Assembly: GCA_002350105.1 (NCBI GenBank)
Contig: DEDT01000034.1
Location: 1-27,728, forward strand
From: Selenomonadaceae bacterium UBA2897
Lineage (GTDB): Bacteria; Bacillota; Negativicutes; Selenomonadales; Selenomonadaceae
DNA length: 27,728 bases
Reading direction: 5' to 3'
Shown: positions 14,435-23,715 of the stretch, piece after piece
How the letters are laid out: each line of letters begins with the position of its first letter
How positions within the stretch are numbered: position 1 is the stretch's first letter
Notes under the pieces: generated by a model
Databases searched by the model: none
Told to the model about the DNA's origin: nothing
The model's input: the letters and a program-made list of their open reading frames with translations, nothing else
Program-made: the position numbers and the translations under genes

Positions 14435-16435
14435 TCAGCCGATGACATCGACTTTGACATCGTAAAAGGTGCTGCCGCCCGCGCGGTCCGTGAGGCGCTG
14501 GGCTGTGAGGGCGTTCGTGTTCATACCGCCCGCCACGGCATGGGACCAGACGCCTTCGCTGACGACGGTGCCCTGCGGTGCACGAGGCGTGATGACAAGG
14601 GTGAAGGCCGCCTGGCCGCGCGTGTTGCGTGCCGTGACGCGCTGGCCGTCCTGCAGGTGCAGGCGGGCCGCATCTTCCGGGTGCATCATCAGCTCCATCG
14701 TATGGCTCCGCGTAAGTTCCTCGCGCTCATTAAAAGAGCTGTCGAGGATGCGCGGGTCTGGCGCGTTCACGAAATGGAAGGCGGCCGCATCGCCCGTCGG
14801 CGGCTGATAGTCCGGCAGGGCCGGTTCGTGCGCGGGATTCCAGATTTCCAGCTTGCCCGAGGGCGTGCGGAAATCCAGCTTGTAATCTTTAGCCAGTGGC
14901 AACGGCACCGGCTCGCCACGGCGGAGCTTTTCGAGGTCCAGCGGCTGCTCCCAGCAGCGCTGCGTGCTCACAATCAGCTGCTCGACGATGTCGCTGTCCG
15001 TCTGCCGGAAAAAGGGTTCATCCCAGCCCATGCCCTGGGCGAGCAGGCAGGCGACCTGCCAGTTCGATTTACTCTCCCCCACCGGCAGCACGATGGCGCG
15101 ACCGCGCTGAAGGCAGTAATTGCCATAGGAATAATAGAGGTCATCGGCCTCCAGCGACGAGGTGGCCGGCAGCACGATATCGGCATAGCGCGCCGTGTCC
15201 GTCAGGAAGCGCTCGTGCACGACCGTGAAAAGATCCTCGCGGGCGAGCCCTCTGAGTACCTGCGTCTGGTCAGGAGCCGTGGCAGCTGGATTCGAGGAAT
15301 AGACGAAGAGCGCCTTGACCGGCGGCGCCAGCTTCGTGTCGTTCAAAATGCGACCGAGCTCGCACATATTGAGCGAACGCGTGCCCGGCTGCCGCCAGTC
15401 CGTATGGTAGATGCACTCTCTGTCGATGGCGTGCGAGCTGCTGATAGACGAAAGCAGGCCACCGCCTGGTGCGGCATAGGCACCCACCGCCGCAGGCAGG
15501 CAGGCGATGAGCCGCGCCGCCATCGCGCCGTTCGTATAGCGGGAAAAGCCGCTGCCGAGGCGGATGAACGTTGCCCGCGCCCGGCCGTAGGCATGGGCAA
15601 AGGCCTCGATGCGTTCTGCCCGAATACCCGTAAGCTGGCTGACGCGCTCCGGCGTGTAGCGTGGCAACACCTGCGCGGCGAGTTCCGGCCAGCCCTGCAC
15701 ATACCGCGCCAGGAAATCCTCATCCGTCAAGCCGTCACGCAGCAGGATATGCAACACGCCAAGGGCGAGTGCCCCATCCGTCCCTGGCCGGATGATGATA
15801 CCCTCATCGGCGACCCGCGCCATCGTCTGCGTCTCGTAGGTGTCGATGCACCAGATTTTCGCCCCGCGCTGCCGCGCGACATTGACATCATGCTGGAAGT
15901 GAATATCCGTTGCGAGCATGGAGAGGCTCCAGAGCACGATGCAGTCACTCCGCTGGGCCTCCTGTGGCGCCGTGATGAAGCTCTTACCCATGACAGCCTG
16001 CACACCGTAACTTTTGGCCGGGGCACAGATGGTGCGCAGCAGGTTGCTCGCGCCGAGCCTGTAGAAAAAGGCATGATAGCCATTGTGCTGCACCGCGCCC
16101 ATCGTGCCCGCATAGGAATAGGGCAGGATGGCCTCGCTGCCATACTCCCTGGCAATGTTCTGGAACCGCGCCGTAATCTCCTGTATGGCCTCCGGCCAGG
16201 AAATCGGCGTGAATGCACCCTCCCCCTTTTTGCCCGTGCGCCGCAGCGGCGTACGCAGGCGGCCCGGATGGTGCACGGTGCGCTCATAATGCGCCATCTT
16301 CGGGCAGAGCGTGCCGCGCGTAAAGGGATGTGCCGGGTCGCCCGCGACCCTGACGGCCTTGCCATCCGCCACCGTCACCAGCAGGCCGCAGCAATCCGGG
16401 CAGTCATACGGGCAGGCCGTTGGATATGTCTGCAT
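14435..16435 (-). CDS. Molybdopterin-containing oxidoreductase with [4Fe-4S] cluster
   Basis: This encodes 666 residues. The start is ATG 16435 (MQTYPTACPYDCPDCCGLLV), with GAGGTG 7 bases upstream; a GTG at 16444 lies in the ribosome binding site and is less likely. C8, C12, C15 or C16, and C44 (GTLCPK) form the N-terminal iron-sulfur cluster pattern. The body matches the DMSO reductase/formate dehydrogenase superfamily (e.g. LPYSYAGTMG near the expected molybdenum ligand, a serine candidate; FVYSSNPAATAPDQ; RTPSGKLEIW), and the C-terminal molydopterin dinucleotide-binding domain begins near ELMMHPEDAARLHLQDGQ. There is no Tat signal, so it is probably cytoplasmic. Length and layout resemble the YyaE-type family of unknown substrate. 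It is the last gene of the exporter operon, 18 bases after the TetR gene, an unusual companion for an efflux pump. Confidence 0.9.
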   Translation of the reverse strand: MQTYPTACPYDCPDCCGLLVTVADGKAVRVAGDPAHPFTRGTLCPKMAHYERTVHHPGRLRTPLRRTGKKGEGAFTPISWPEAIQEITARFQNIAREYGSEAILPYSYAGTMGAVQHNGYHAFFYRLGASNLLRTICAPAKSYGVQAVMGKSFITAPQEAQRSDCIVLWSLSMLATDIHFQHDVNVARQRGAKIWCIDTYETQTMARVADEGIIIRPGTDGALALGVLHILLRDGLTDEDFLARYVQGWPELAAQVLPRYTPERVSQLTGIRAERIEAFAHAYGRARATFIRLGSGFSRYTNGAMAARLIACLPAAVGAYAAPGGGLLSSISSSHAIDRECIYHTDWRQPGTRSLNMCELGRILNDTKLAPPVKALFVYSSNPAATAPDQTQVLRGLAREDLFTVVHERFLTDTARYADIVLPATSSLEADDLYYSYGNYCLQRGRAIVLPVGESKSNWQVACLLAQGMGWDEPFFRQTDSDIVEQLIVSTQRCWEQPLDLEKLRRGEPVPLPLAKDYKLDFRTPSGKLEIWNPAHEPALPDYQPPTGDAAAFHFVNAPDPRILDSSFNEREELTRSHTMELMMHPEDAARLHLQDGQRVTARNTRGQAAFTLVITPRAPQGTVVSEGVWSHAVAGGMNTNALTAQRLTDRAGGSTFYDVKVDVIG

Positions 16436-16453
16436 AAAAAACACCTCACAAGA

Positions 16454-17155
16454 TTACTCTCCCATAGGGGCTGAAACCGGCTCCCCATCCCGCACGCGGT
16501 CCAGCCCGGCAAAGACCTGCCGGCGGAGCGCAGTCAGGACCTCCGGCTGTATAGCGTTCTGTTGGAGTACCGCGCGGTAGCTGGACGGGAGGGACGTACT
16601 GAACAGGAGCAGGATAAAGGGCGCCACAAAGGCAATCAGCGCGGCGTAAAGCCTTTTATCCCCGAGCCCCAGGCCCGTATACTCACAGAAAATATGCAGC
16701 AGCCACGGCCCCTTGCTCGCAGCAAGGTGCTGTGCCGCGGGCAGGAAGCGCTCGGAGCCGCTCAACGCCTCGCGCAGCCAGACCCGCAGCGCCAGGCCAT
16801 CGATATCCGTCCAGTCCCGATGCTGGATACCGCGCAGCATATTATCGAGGAAACGCTCCAGCTTGGCGCGCGGCGGTAGGGATGAAGATGCCAGTTTTTT
16901 GAGAAAATTCTCGTTCACCATATGATCGTGTACGGCAAAAATCATGGCCTCATACAACCCTTCACGGCTGCCAAAATGGTAGTTGACGGCCGCGAGATTC
17001 GCGCCTGCACGCTGGCAAATCTCCTTACTCGTGACTGCCGCAAATCCTTTTTGTGCGGTGAGTTCAATCGCGCAGCGCAACAGCGCTTCCCGCGTTTGCC
17101 TCCCGTCCTCGCGCCCTTTTTTCACGGGCTTCTTATCTCGATCCTTTTTCACCAT
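16454..17155 (-). CDS. TetR-family regulator, CecR-like
   Basis: This encodes 233 residues from ATG 17155 with AGGGGG about 5 bases upstream. After a lysine-rich tail, residues 22-70 are the TetR helix-turn-helix (TSKEICQRAGANLAAVNYHF, then GSREGLYEAMI). The C-terminal part (FLDNMLRG, LREALSGSERF) fits the DUF1956 ligand-binding domain of CecR (YbiH), the regulator of the ybhGFSR exporter in Escherichia coli. Here it is the fifth gene of the same kind of operon, between the exporter and the molybdopterin enzyme, 20 bases after ybhR. It likely represses the operon through the palindrome at 22352-22369 (inference). Confidence 0.88.
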   Translation of the reverse strand: MVKKDRDKKPVKKGREDGRQTREALLRCAIELTAQKGFAAVTSKEICQRAGANLAAVNYHFGSREGLYEAMIFAVHDHMVNENFLKKLASSSLPPRAKLERFLDNMLRGIQHRDWTDIDGLALRVWLREALSGSERFLPAAQHLAASKGPWLLHIFCEYTGLGLGDKRLYAALIAFVAPFILLLFSTSLPSSYRAVLQQNAIQPEVLTALRRQVFAGLDRVRDGEPVSAPMGE

Positions 17156-17175
17156 ATACGCCCCCTTCGCCTCCT

Positions 17176-18303
17176 TTATGCTGCATGACGGCGGAACAAC
17201 CAGCCCGCCAGCGGCAGCGTCACCGCCGCAATAGCCAGCATCGGCACGAAATCCGGCCAGATCTCCATAAAGCTAGCCCCCTCTGCATAGATACGGCGGA
17301 TAGCATCCAACGCAAAACGCATGGGGTCTATATACGTAATAATCTGCAACGCCTCCGGCATATTCGCCACCGGCGTCGCAATCCCTGAGAGCAGCACCAT
17401 CGGCATCAGGAATACCAGCACATAGACGAGCACCTGCTGCATGTTACGCGCCAGAGAGGAAATACTGAGCCCGATTCCCGTCGCACTCACGGCAAAGAGC
17501 AGCAGCGACAGATACAGGAGACCCAGCGACCCCTGAAAGGGCACCCGGAACCACAGCAGCGCGATGAGGAAAAGTGCCGTGCTCTGAAAGAGTCCCACGA
17601 GAATCGGCGGAATCGCTTTGCCCAGAAGAATCTCCGTCTGGGTAAGCGGCGTCACCAGCAGCTGATCGAACGTGCCCTCCTCCCGCTCCTTGGCCACCGA
17701 CATACCGCCAAGCAGGATGACCTGCACAAAGGAAATCATGCCGATGAGGCCGGGCAGGAAATTCCAGCGCGTGAGCTGGTTGGGATTGTACCAGGTGCGC
17801 GTCTCTACGCTCAGCGCACTGCGGCCCCCCGCCCGATCGAGGTTCCACTGCGCAACGACCGCATTCACATAGCCCGAGGCAATCCCCGCAATAGAGCTGT
17901 TGCGACCATCTGCCAGCACCTGCACAGGCGCCGTCTCACCGCGCTCGAGCTTGCTGGCAAAATCCTCGGGAATGACCACCGCCATGATAATCTCGCCCGA
18001 ATCCACGTAGTCGCTCACCTCCTGCACATTCCCCAGCGTAGCGACGCGCCGGAAGCTCGGCGAGGCATCCATATGCGCGATGAGATCGCGCGAGGCCGCG
18101 CTGTGCGAACTGTCGACCAATGCATAGGGAACTTCGTCGAGGTTATAGTTCGCCGCATAGCCGAAAATCAGGCCCTGGATGATCGGCGGCATAATCAGCA
18201 TAAACTTCATGCGCGGGTCCTTGACGAGCGCCAGGAGTTCCTTGTGCGCCAGAAAAAGCAAATGCTGCCAAATAAGCCGCCACCCCGTAAGCGTCTGCAT
18301 CAT
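17176..18303 (-). CDS. ybhR: ABC-2 type permease, YbhR-like
   Basis: This encodes 375 residues. The arrangement is that of ABC-2 permeases: a cytosolic N-terminus (ELLALVKDPRMKFMLIMPP), one membrane segment near residue 35, a large extracytoplasmic domain (residues about 60-180, with VAVVIPEDFASKLERGETAP-type sequence), then five helices from about 185 to the end. The motif AKEREEGTFDQLLVTPLTQTE before a helix is typical. It overlaps the ybhS-like gene by 4 bp (ATGA), so it is translationally coupled. With the second permease it should form the membrane channel of a drug or toxic-compound exporter powered by the fused ATPase. Confidence 0.88.
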   Translation of the reverse strand: MMQTLTGWRLIWQHLLFLAHKELLALVKDPRMKFMLIMPPIIQGLIFGYAANYNLDEVPYALVDSSHSAASRDLIAHMDASPSFRRVATLGNVQEVSDYVDSGEIIMAVVIPEDFASKLERGETAPVQVLADGRNSSIAGIASGYVNAVVAQWNLDRAGGRSALSVETRTWYNPNQLTRWNFLPGLIGMISFVQVILLGGMSVAKEREEGTFDQLLVTPLTQTEILLGKAIPPILVGLFQSTALFLIALLWFRVPFQGSLGLLYLSLLLFAVSATGIGLSISSLARNMQQVLVYVLVFLMPMVLLSGIATPVANMPEALQIITYIDPMRFALDAIRRIYAEGASFMEIWPDFVPMLAIAAVTLPLAGWLFRRHAA

Positions 18304-19421
18304 GCCACCTTCTTTCGCGTCAGATAAAAGGCCAGCCAGATAAAGAACCCCGCATAGCCCAGCAGGATTGCCGTATCCTCTGCAATCAACGGCCAGTAAT
18401 TCCCCGCGAGGAAGAGCGACTTCATGAGCTCCAGATAATACGTCGTTGGCAGAAAATGGCTGATCACCTGAATCGCCTGCGGCTGGGAATGTAAGTCAAA
18501 CAGGAAGCCGGACAGCATAACCGTCGGCAGGAAGCTCACCAGCAACGCTACCTGGCAGGCGAGATATTGATTTTTCGTCAATGCCGATATGACCAGGCCC
18601 ATGCTCAGGGCAATGATGAGGTAAAGCATGGATTCCCCGAGAATCAGCCAGAGCGAGCCACGCATGGGGAGGTCGTAGCAGAGCCGTCCCGCCACAAGGC
18701 AGAGCCCCATGCCGACGATGGCCACGGTAAAATACGGGATAACTTTCGCAAGGATAACCTCGAAGATACGCACAGGCGTCACAAAGAGCGACTCAAAGGT
18801 GCCCCGTTCCCACTCGCGCGCCATGACCATCGCCGTGAGAAATACGCCGCTGATGGTGAGTACGAGCATGAGAATGCCCGGCACGAAGAACCAGCTGCTC
18901 GTATTCGCATCGTTAAACCAGACACGCGGCACCACGCTGGCCTGCCCCAGCCCTGCACGCGCTGCCCCCTGACTCGCTGCCCAGGTCAGCACCGCCGCCT
19001 GTACGTAGGCCTGTGCCGACATCGCGGTCGTTGCCTCCTCGCCATTCAGGAGAACCTGAACCGTCCCTTCACCACGGGCCAGCTTTGCCGAGAAATCCGG
19101 TGGGAAATGCACGATGACATTGACCGCATGCTGCCGCATGAGCACCTCCGCCTCCGGGAGTGAATGGACATAGACCGGAGAAAAATACCGGGAGCCTACG
19201 GTAAAGCTCGCCGCGCTGCGCGTCGTCGGCGAATCTTCAGCCAGGACCACCGCCGTGGGGACGCGATCCACATCGAGCGACATACCGTAACCGATGATAA
19301 AGATGAGCGCGAGCGGCAGCACCACTCCCATGAGGATACTGCTGTTGTCGCGCAGGAGCTGGGCGAACTCCTTGCGCGTGAGCGCACGCAGACGGCGCAG
19401 GAAAGCAGGAAAACCGTTCAT
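18300..19421 (-). CDS. ybhS: ABC-2 type permease, YbhS-like
   Basis: This encodes 373 residues, homologous in architecture to its neighbour: N-terminal RRLRALTRKEFAQLLRDNSS, one helix (LMGVVLPLALIFIIGYGM), a soluble extracytoplasmic domain (HFPPDFSAKLARGEGTVQVL), and five C-terminal helices with MAREWERGTFESLFVTPVRI before them. The start overlaps the ATPase stop by 4 bp, and the stop overlaps the next permease start by 4 bp, so all three are tightly coupled. Order and types match ybhF-ybhS-ybhR of Escherichia coli. Confidence 0.88.
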   Translation of the reverse strand: MNGFPAFLRRLRALTRKEFAQLLRDNSSILMGVVLPLALIFIIGYGMSLDVDRVPTAVVLAEDSPTTRSAASFTVGSRYFSPVYVHSLPEAEVLMRQHAVNVIVHFPPDFSAKLARGEGTVQVLLNGEEATTAMSAQAYVQAAVLTWAASQGAARAGLGQASVVPRVWFNDANTSSWFFVPGILMLVLTISGVFLTAMVMAREWERGTFESLFVTPVRIFEVILAKVIPYFTVAIVGMGLCLVAGRLCYDLPMRGSLWLILGESMLYLIIALSMGLVISALTKNQYLACQVALLVSFLPTVMLSGFLFDLHSQPQAIQVISHFLPTTYYLELMKSLFLAGNYWPLIAEDTAILLGYAGFFIWLAFYLTRKKVA

Positions 19422-21226
19422 GTCTTCGCCCCCTCCTCGCGCGACTGCTCGACAATCGCAATAAAGATTTCATTCATATCCGCATCCGGCAGATGCATCC
19501 GCCGGCGGATATCCGACGGTCGCCCGAGCACCAGCAGCTCGCCGTGATCCTGAATCATCATGCGATCACAATACTCCGCCTCATCCATGAAATGCGTCGT
19601 GATGATGATGGTCGTCCCCTGCGCCGCGAGACGCGTAATCTGCTGCCAGAACGTACGTCTCGCCAGGGGGTCAATGCCGCTGGTCGGCTCATCCAAAAAC
19701 AGGATACGTGGCTTATGCAAAAGAGCGGCCGCCATCGCCAGGCGCTGTTTGTAGCCGCCCGGCAGGCTGATTGCCGGCTGATCGCGCCTGCTCGTCAGCT
19801 GGAACTCCTGCATGACCGCCTCAATCCGCGCGGCCAGCTGCTGTCTGGGCAAACCGTAAATCCCGCCGAAGAAACACAGATTTTCATATACCGTGAGTTT
19901 CTCATAGAGGGAAAATTTCTGCGCCACATAGCCGATATGCGCACGGGCCTGCGTGCGTGCCTTGCGCAGGTCGACGCCTGCCACGCTGAGCTGACCGCTC
20001 GTCGCGGGCAGCAGGCCGCAAAGCATGCGAAACGTCGTCGTCTTGCCCGCGCCATTCGGACCAAGCAGGCCAAACACCTCACCGCGGTGCACCTGAAAGG
20101 AAGTATGCGCCACCGCCGTGAAATCGCCAAACTTCTTGACCAAATCCCGCACCTCAATATCGACCTGGTCCCCTTCCCCAGCAGGCACCGGAGCGAGCTG
20201 CTCCGCCGCAGCCGCACTGGTATTGCTGGCATCCTCCCCGACCGCCTTCCCCCGAAGGGTTGTCTCGCCGCGCCCGTTCGCAGCTCCATTCTGATCCGCA
20301 TGCAGGAGCAGCATAAAGGCATCCTCCAGACGGGCCTCTGCCGGCTGTGCCGTGAGCCCATGGCGCGTGAGCAGGCCCACCCGGCCATCCGGCACGCTGG
20401 TGATGAAATGAACCTGGCCCCCGACGGGAACGGCATCCTGCACCGCCGGATCGTCGAGCAACGCACTCTGCAGGACGCGCGTCGCCACGCCCTTTGGCGG
20501 TGCCACACGATAGCAGAGCCCCTGCGCACGGCGCGTGAGACCTGCAGGGGTATCATGTGCCAGCATGCGTCCCTGATTGAGGACATAGACCTGCTGACAG
20601 CGCGCGGCCTCATCCATATAGGCCGTACTCACGAAAACCGAGAGATGCTCCTCGCCAACCAATTGCTGCAGAACGGTCCAAAGTTCACGCCGCGAAAGCG
20701 GATCCACGCCAACGGTCGGCTCGTCAAGCAGCAGGAGATCGGGCGAGCGCACAAGCGTACAAGCGAGGCCAAGCTTTTGCTTCATGCCGCCGGACAGCTT
20801 ACCCGCGAGCCGCCCGGTGAACCGCTCCAGCCCCATCATCGACAGCAGGTGATTGAAGCGTCCCGTGCGCTCCGCCCGCGGCACGCCATGCAGATCCGCA
20901 TAGAGATTCATGTTCTCCTGCACCGTGAGATCCTCGTAAAGGCCGAACTTCTGGGGCATGTAGCTGAGCCGATCCTGCACCGCCTGTGCCTGTTGCCGCA
21001 CATCATAGCCCACCACCGTGAGCGTTCCCGCCGTCGGTGCCATGAGCCCTGTAACTAGGCGCATCAGCGTCGTCTTGCCCGCACCGTCCGGTCCGACCAG
21101 AGCCGTGAGCTCGCCCCGCGCTACCCTTAAATCCACATGATCCAGTGCCACCACTTTGCACAATCCCTTTGGGTAAAACGCTTTAGTCAGGCCATGAACC
21201 TCAATAACCGCTTCATCCGTTGCCAT
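19418..21226 (-). CDS. ybhF: Fused double ABC ATPase, YbhF-like
   Basis: This encodes 602 residues with two complete nucleotide-binding domains in one chain. Domain 1: Walker A GPDGAGKT (45-52), signature LSGGMKQ (144-150), Walker B LLLLDEP (164-170). Domain 2: Walker A GPNGAGKT (389-396), signature LPGGYKQ (488-494, Pro replacing the usual Ser, as may occur in this family), Walker B ILFLDEP (508-514). A poorly conserved linker of about 45 residues (310-355) joins them. It powers the two permeases downstream. Length is slightly above the about 578 residues of the Escherichia coli protein. It begins about 60 bases after the membrane-fusion gene. Confidence 0.92.
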   Translation of the reverse strand: MATDEAVIEVHGLTKAFYPKGLCKVVALDHVDLRVARGELTALVGPDGAGKTTLMRLVTGLMAPTAGTLTVVGYDVRQQAQAVQDRLSYMPQKFGLYEDLTVQENMNLYADLHGVPRAERTGRFNHLLSMMGLERFTGRLAGKLSGGMKQKLGLACTLVRSPDLLLLDEPTVGVDPLSRRELWTVLQQLVGEEHLSVFVSTAYMDEAARCQQVYVLNQGRMLAHDTPAGLTRRAQGLCYRVAPPKGVATRVLQSALLDDPAVQDAVPVGGQVHFITSVPDGRVGLLTRHGLTAQPAEARLEDAFMLLLHADQNGAANGRGETTLRGKAVGEDASNTSAAAAEQLAPVPAGEGDQVDIEVRDLVKKFGDFTAVAHTSFQVHRGEVFGLLGPNGAGKTTTFRMLCGLLPATSGQLSVAGVDLRKARTQARAHIGYVAQKFSLYEKLTVYENLCFFGGIYGLPRQQLAARIEAVMQEFQLTSRRDQPAISLPGGYKQRLAMAAALLHKPRILFLDEPTSGIDPLARRTFWQQITRLAAQGTTIIITTHFMDEAEYCDRMMIQDHGELLVLGRPSDIRRRMHLPDADMNEIFIAIVEQSREEGAKT

Positions 21227-21287
21227 ACGCCGTCACTCCCAACTCTCCACTCCCAACTCTTTACCGGGTAACGGTCTGCTAAAGCTT

Positions 21288-22289
21288 TCATAAATTGACT
21301 TTTACTGTTGCCGGCATGCCCATGCGCAATACGTTATCCGGATCATCAACATAGACGCGTATCTCGTAGACGAGAGCAGTACGCAATTCGTCGGTTTGAA
21401 CATTCTTCGGCGTGAACTCTGCCGTATCCGAGATATAGCCGATCTGCCCCTGTACCGGTTCTTTCTGGCTATCGATAGAAACCAGCGCCGCTTGCCCTTC
21501 ATAGATTTTACCCAAATCCGTCTCTGACACATAAGCGCGCACCCATTTCTTGTCGAGCAGGGAAAGCTTGAATACCGGCGCGGAGGGCGAAGCCATGTCA
21601 CCGGGCTGCAGGAGGCGCGAGCGAATCACGCCATCTGCCGGGGCGCGCAATTCATACTGCGAAAGCACATAGGCGAGCCGGGCCGCCTCATCCTTATCGG
21701 CCTCCAGCGCAGCTTCCCCCGCCGCGATATCCTCGGCGCGTGCGCCATTCAGCGCCTGCGCCAGCGTCTGCTGCGCGGCGGCCGCCGAGGCCGACTTGGC
21801 CTCATAATCGTGCCGGGCGTTATCGAGCTGCTGTTCGCTGATACCTTCAATGGATGTATAGATTTGCTGATAACGGCTATAGACGCCACGCGCATTCTCG
21901 GCCGCTGCCTGCGCCGCCTCATACTGCGCCTGGGCCTGCGCAATCTCCTCCTGCCGTGTCCCGTTGTGCAGTTTATCCACCGTACTCTGTTGCGCGCGCA
22001 CCTGCGCATCTGCCTTTGCCCGCTGGAGCTGCAGCTCGTGGTCATCGAGCCGTGCAAGTACCTGTCCCGCCTGTACGGTATCGCCCTCATCCGCCAGGAT
22101 TTCCGCAATGCGGTCACTCTGTCGGAATGCCACAGAGACCTCACGCACATCGACGTTCCCGGAAAGCGTCAGCGTCTGTGATGCCTCAGCCTGAATCCGC
22201 TATTCATGTGCATACCACATATACCCTCCGCCCCCAAGCACAGCAACGCACAATAGCGCAGCCAGGCCTTTTTTCCAACGCGTTTGCAT
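21288..22289 (-). pseudogene. ybhG: HlyD-type membrane fusion protein (YbhG-like), interrupted by an amber codon
   Basis: From ATG 22289 (AAGGTGGG upstream) the frame gives MQTRWKKGLAALLCVAVLGG and GGYMWYAHE, a membrane anchor. It then hits TAG at 22200-22202 (codon 30) and continues in the same frame as a complete membrane-fusion protein: NVDVREVSVAFRQSDRIAEI biotinyl-lipoyl half, a long coiled coil (KLHNGTRQEEIAQAQAQYEA to about 190), the second lipoyl half (ELRAPADGVIRSRLLQPGDM) and a beta-barrel end. The total of 333 codons matches the roughly 330-residue length of YbhG. The amber codon separates the anchor from the working part. A restart at GTG 22148 would give a soluble, anchorless protein without a good ribosome binding site. 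The exporter may therefore be impaired, unless the stop is suppressed or a sequence error. Confidence 0.85.
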
Positions 22290-22343
22290 CTGTATCCCAC
22301 CTTATCGATTTTATATATTCCCGATATTTTTCTTTCTGTCTTT

Positions 22344-22372
22344 ATAATATCAAATTCAAATTTGAATTTCAA
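22344..22372 (-). promoter_or_regulatory. Exporter operon promoter with a TetR-type operator
   Basis: On the minus strand: TTGAAA (-35, 22367-22372), exactly 17 bases, TATTAT (-10, 22344-22349). The perfect 18-bp palindrome AAATTCAAATTTGAATTT (22352-22369) covers the spacer and half of the -35. This is the classic position for a TetR-family repressor; the CecR-like protein of the operon is the obvious candidate (inference). Confidence 0.75.
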
Positions 22373-22410
22373 CAATGAGAAAAGATTTTTCCTGAGCAGG
22401 CATGCGTCCT

Positions 22411-22439
22411 TTGACATTCCCTATCCCCTGTGATATGTT
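22411..22439 (+). promoter_or_regulatory. Candidate MFS transporter promoter
   Basis: TTGACA, 17 bases, TATGTT, 33 bases before ATG 22473. A strong -35 at the ideal distance. It is divergent from the exporter promoter, about 40 bases from the palindromic operator, so the two could share control. Confidence 0.65.
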
Positions 22440-22472
22440 GATACCGATACAAAATGAGGAAAGGAAGATTCC

Positions 22473-23657
22473 ATGCATCCTGAAGACCTGAACAATCCCG
22501 CCATCCCTGAAAAGGAACGGCAGCACCGCGTCCGCGCAGCGGAATGGGCTGGCTGGGCAATTTTCTTTATCGGCGGCTTTGGCACGGCCTCCTGGGCACC
22601 ACTCATCCCGTTGCTGCGCGAGCGCCTCGCCATTAATGATGGCACACTCGGCCTGCTCTTGTTTTGCGTAGGCTGCGGCTCGCTGGTCACCCTGCCTTTC
22701 TCCGGCAAGGCCGCTGCCATGTGGGGCTGCCGCCGCGTGCTCGTGACTGCCGCCACCATCTTCACCTTCACCTTATTCGGCCTCTCGCAGGTGAGCAGCC
22801 TGCCGTTAGCCGTAATGCTCGTGCTGCTCTTCGGTGCCTGCATGGGCAGCATCGACACCTGCATCAATATTCAGGCCGTCATCATCGAGCAGGCCGCGCA
22901 TCGCCTCATCATGAGCCGTATGCAGGCATTCTGGAGTATCGGCGGCTTTACCGGCGCAGGGGTCTCTGCCATATGGATGAAAGTGCTGGGCCTGTCCGCC
23001 ACCCTCTCCACCCTCATTGCCTGCGCCTGCATGCTGCTCCTGCTCCTCGGCAGCTACCGATACTACCTGCCATACGGCGGGGCAGGGAATGGTAAGCTCT
23101 TCGCGCGGCCCCGCGGCGTCGTCATCCTGCTAGGCCTCGTTACGCTCATCGCCTTTCTCATGGAAGGTGCCATGATGGACTGGAGCGGCGTATTCCTTAC
23201 GACGGCGCGCGGCCTTGACCTTTCGCTCGCCGGCACGGCCTTTGCCGTGTTCTCCGCCGCCATGCTGCTCGTCCGCTTCACCGGCGATGCACTGATCATG
23301 CGTCTGGGCCAGCGCCGCATCATCTATGCCGGTGCCGTGCTCGCCTTTATCGGCTTTCTCGCCATCATCCTTGCCCCACAGCTTCCCCTGCTCTATACCG
23401 GCTTTTTCCTCGTCGGCGTCGGCTGTGCGAACGTCGTCCCCGTCTTTTACTCCATGATGGGGCGCCAGAAGGTCATGCCCGTCAACGAAGCCGTGCCTGC
23501 TGTGAGCACCATGGGCTACCTTGGCGTGCTCATGGGGCCTGCTTTCATCGGCTTTCTGGTCCAGGCTACGAGCATCGTGGACGCCTTCGCCTTTCTCGCC
23601 AGCCTGCTGCTCATAGAAATCATGCTGGCCTACGCGATCTTTCGTCAGCAGGACTAA
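22473..23657 (+). CDS. MFS transporter, YbjJ-like
   Basis: This encodes 394 residues with twelve predicted hydrophobic helices, no signal peptide and a 25-residue charged N-terminus. AGGAAAGG precedes the ATG by about 7 bases. The first helix region reads FFIGGFGTASWAPLIPLLRE, typical of the YbjJ branch of the major facilitator superfamily. The usual MFS loop 2-3 motif is present in altered form (GKAAAMWGCRRV), and the central cytosolic loop lies near residue 200 (YRYYLPYGGAGNGKLFARPR). The substrate is unknown. It is divergent from the exporter operon. Confidence 0.85.
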   Translation: MHPEDLNNPAIPEKERQHRVRAAEWAGWAIFFIGGFGTASWAPLIPLLRERLAINDGTLGLLLFCVGCGSLVTLPFSGKAAAMWGCRRVLVTAATIFTFTLFGLSQVSSLPLAVMLVLLFGACMGSIDTCINIQAVIIEQAAHRLIMSRMQAFWSIGGFTGAGVSAIWMKVLGLSATLSTLIACACMLLLLLGSYRYYLPYGGAGNGKLFARPRGVVILLGLVTLIAFLMEGAMMDWSGVFLTTARGLDLSLAGTAFAVFSAAMLLVRFTGDALIMRLGQRRIIYAGAVLAFIGFLAIILAPQLPLLYTGFFLVGVGCANVVPVFYSMMGRQKVMPVNEAVPAVSTMGYLGVLMGPAFIGFLVQATSIVDAFAFLASLLLIEIMLAYAIFRQQD

Positions 23658-23715
23658 CCTGACCACAAAAAGTGTCTGTCAATCATGATACATCACCTGC
23701 CAGACAGAACTCGTC

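Noticed and set aside
14393..16474. Long open frame of 693 codons on the plus strand
   Set aside because: It lies antisense over the molybdopterin oxidoreductase, is rich in Arg, His and Ala as expected from GC-rich complement, and has no recognisable domain.
19493..21058. 521-codon plus-strand frame antisense to the double ABC ATPase
   Set aside because: A shadow of the ATPase gene, with no domain or ribosome binding site.
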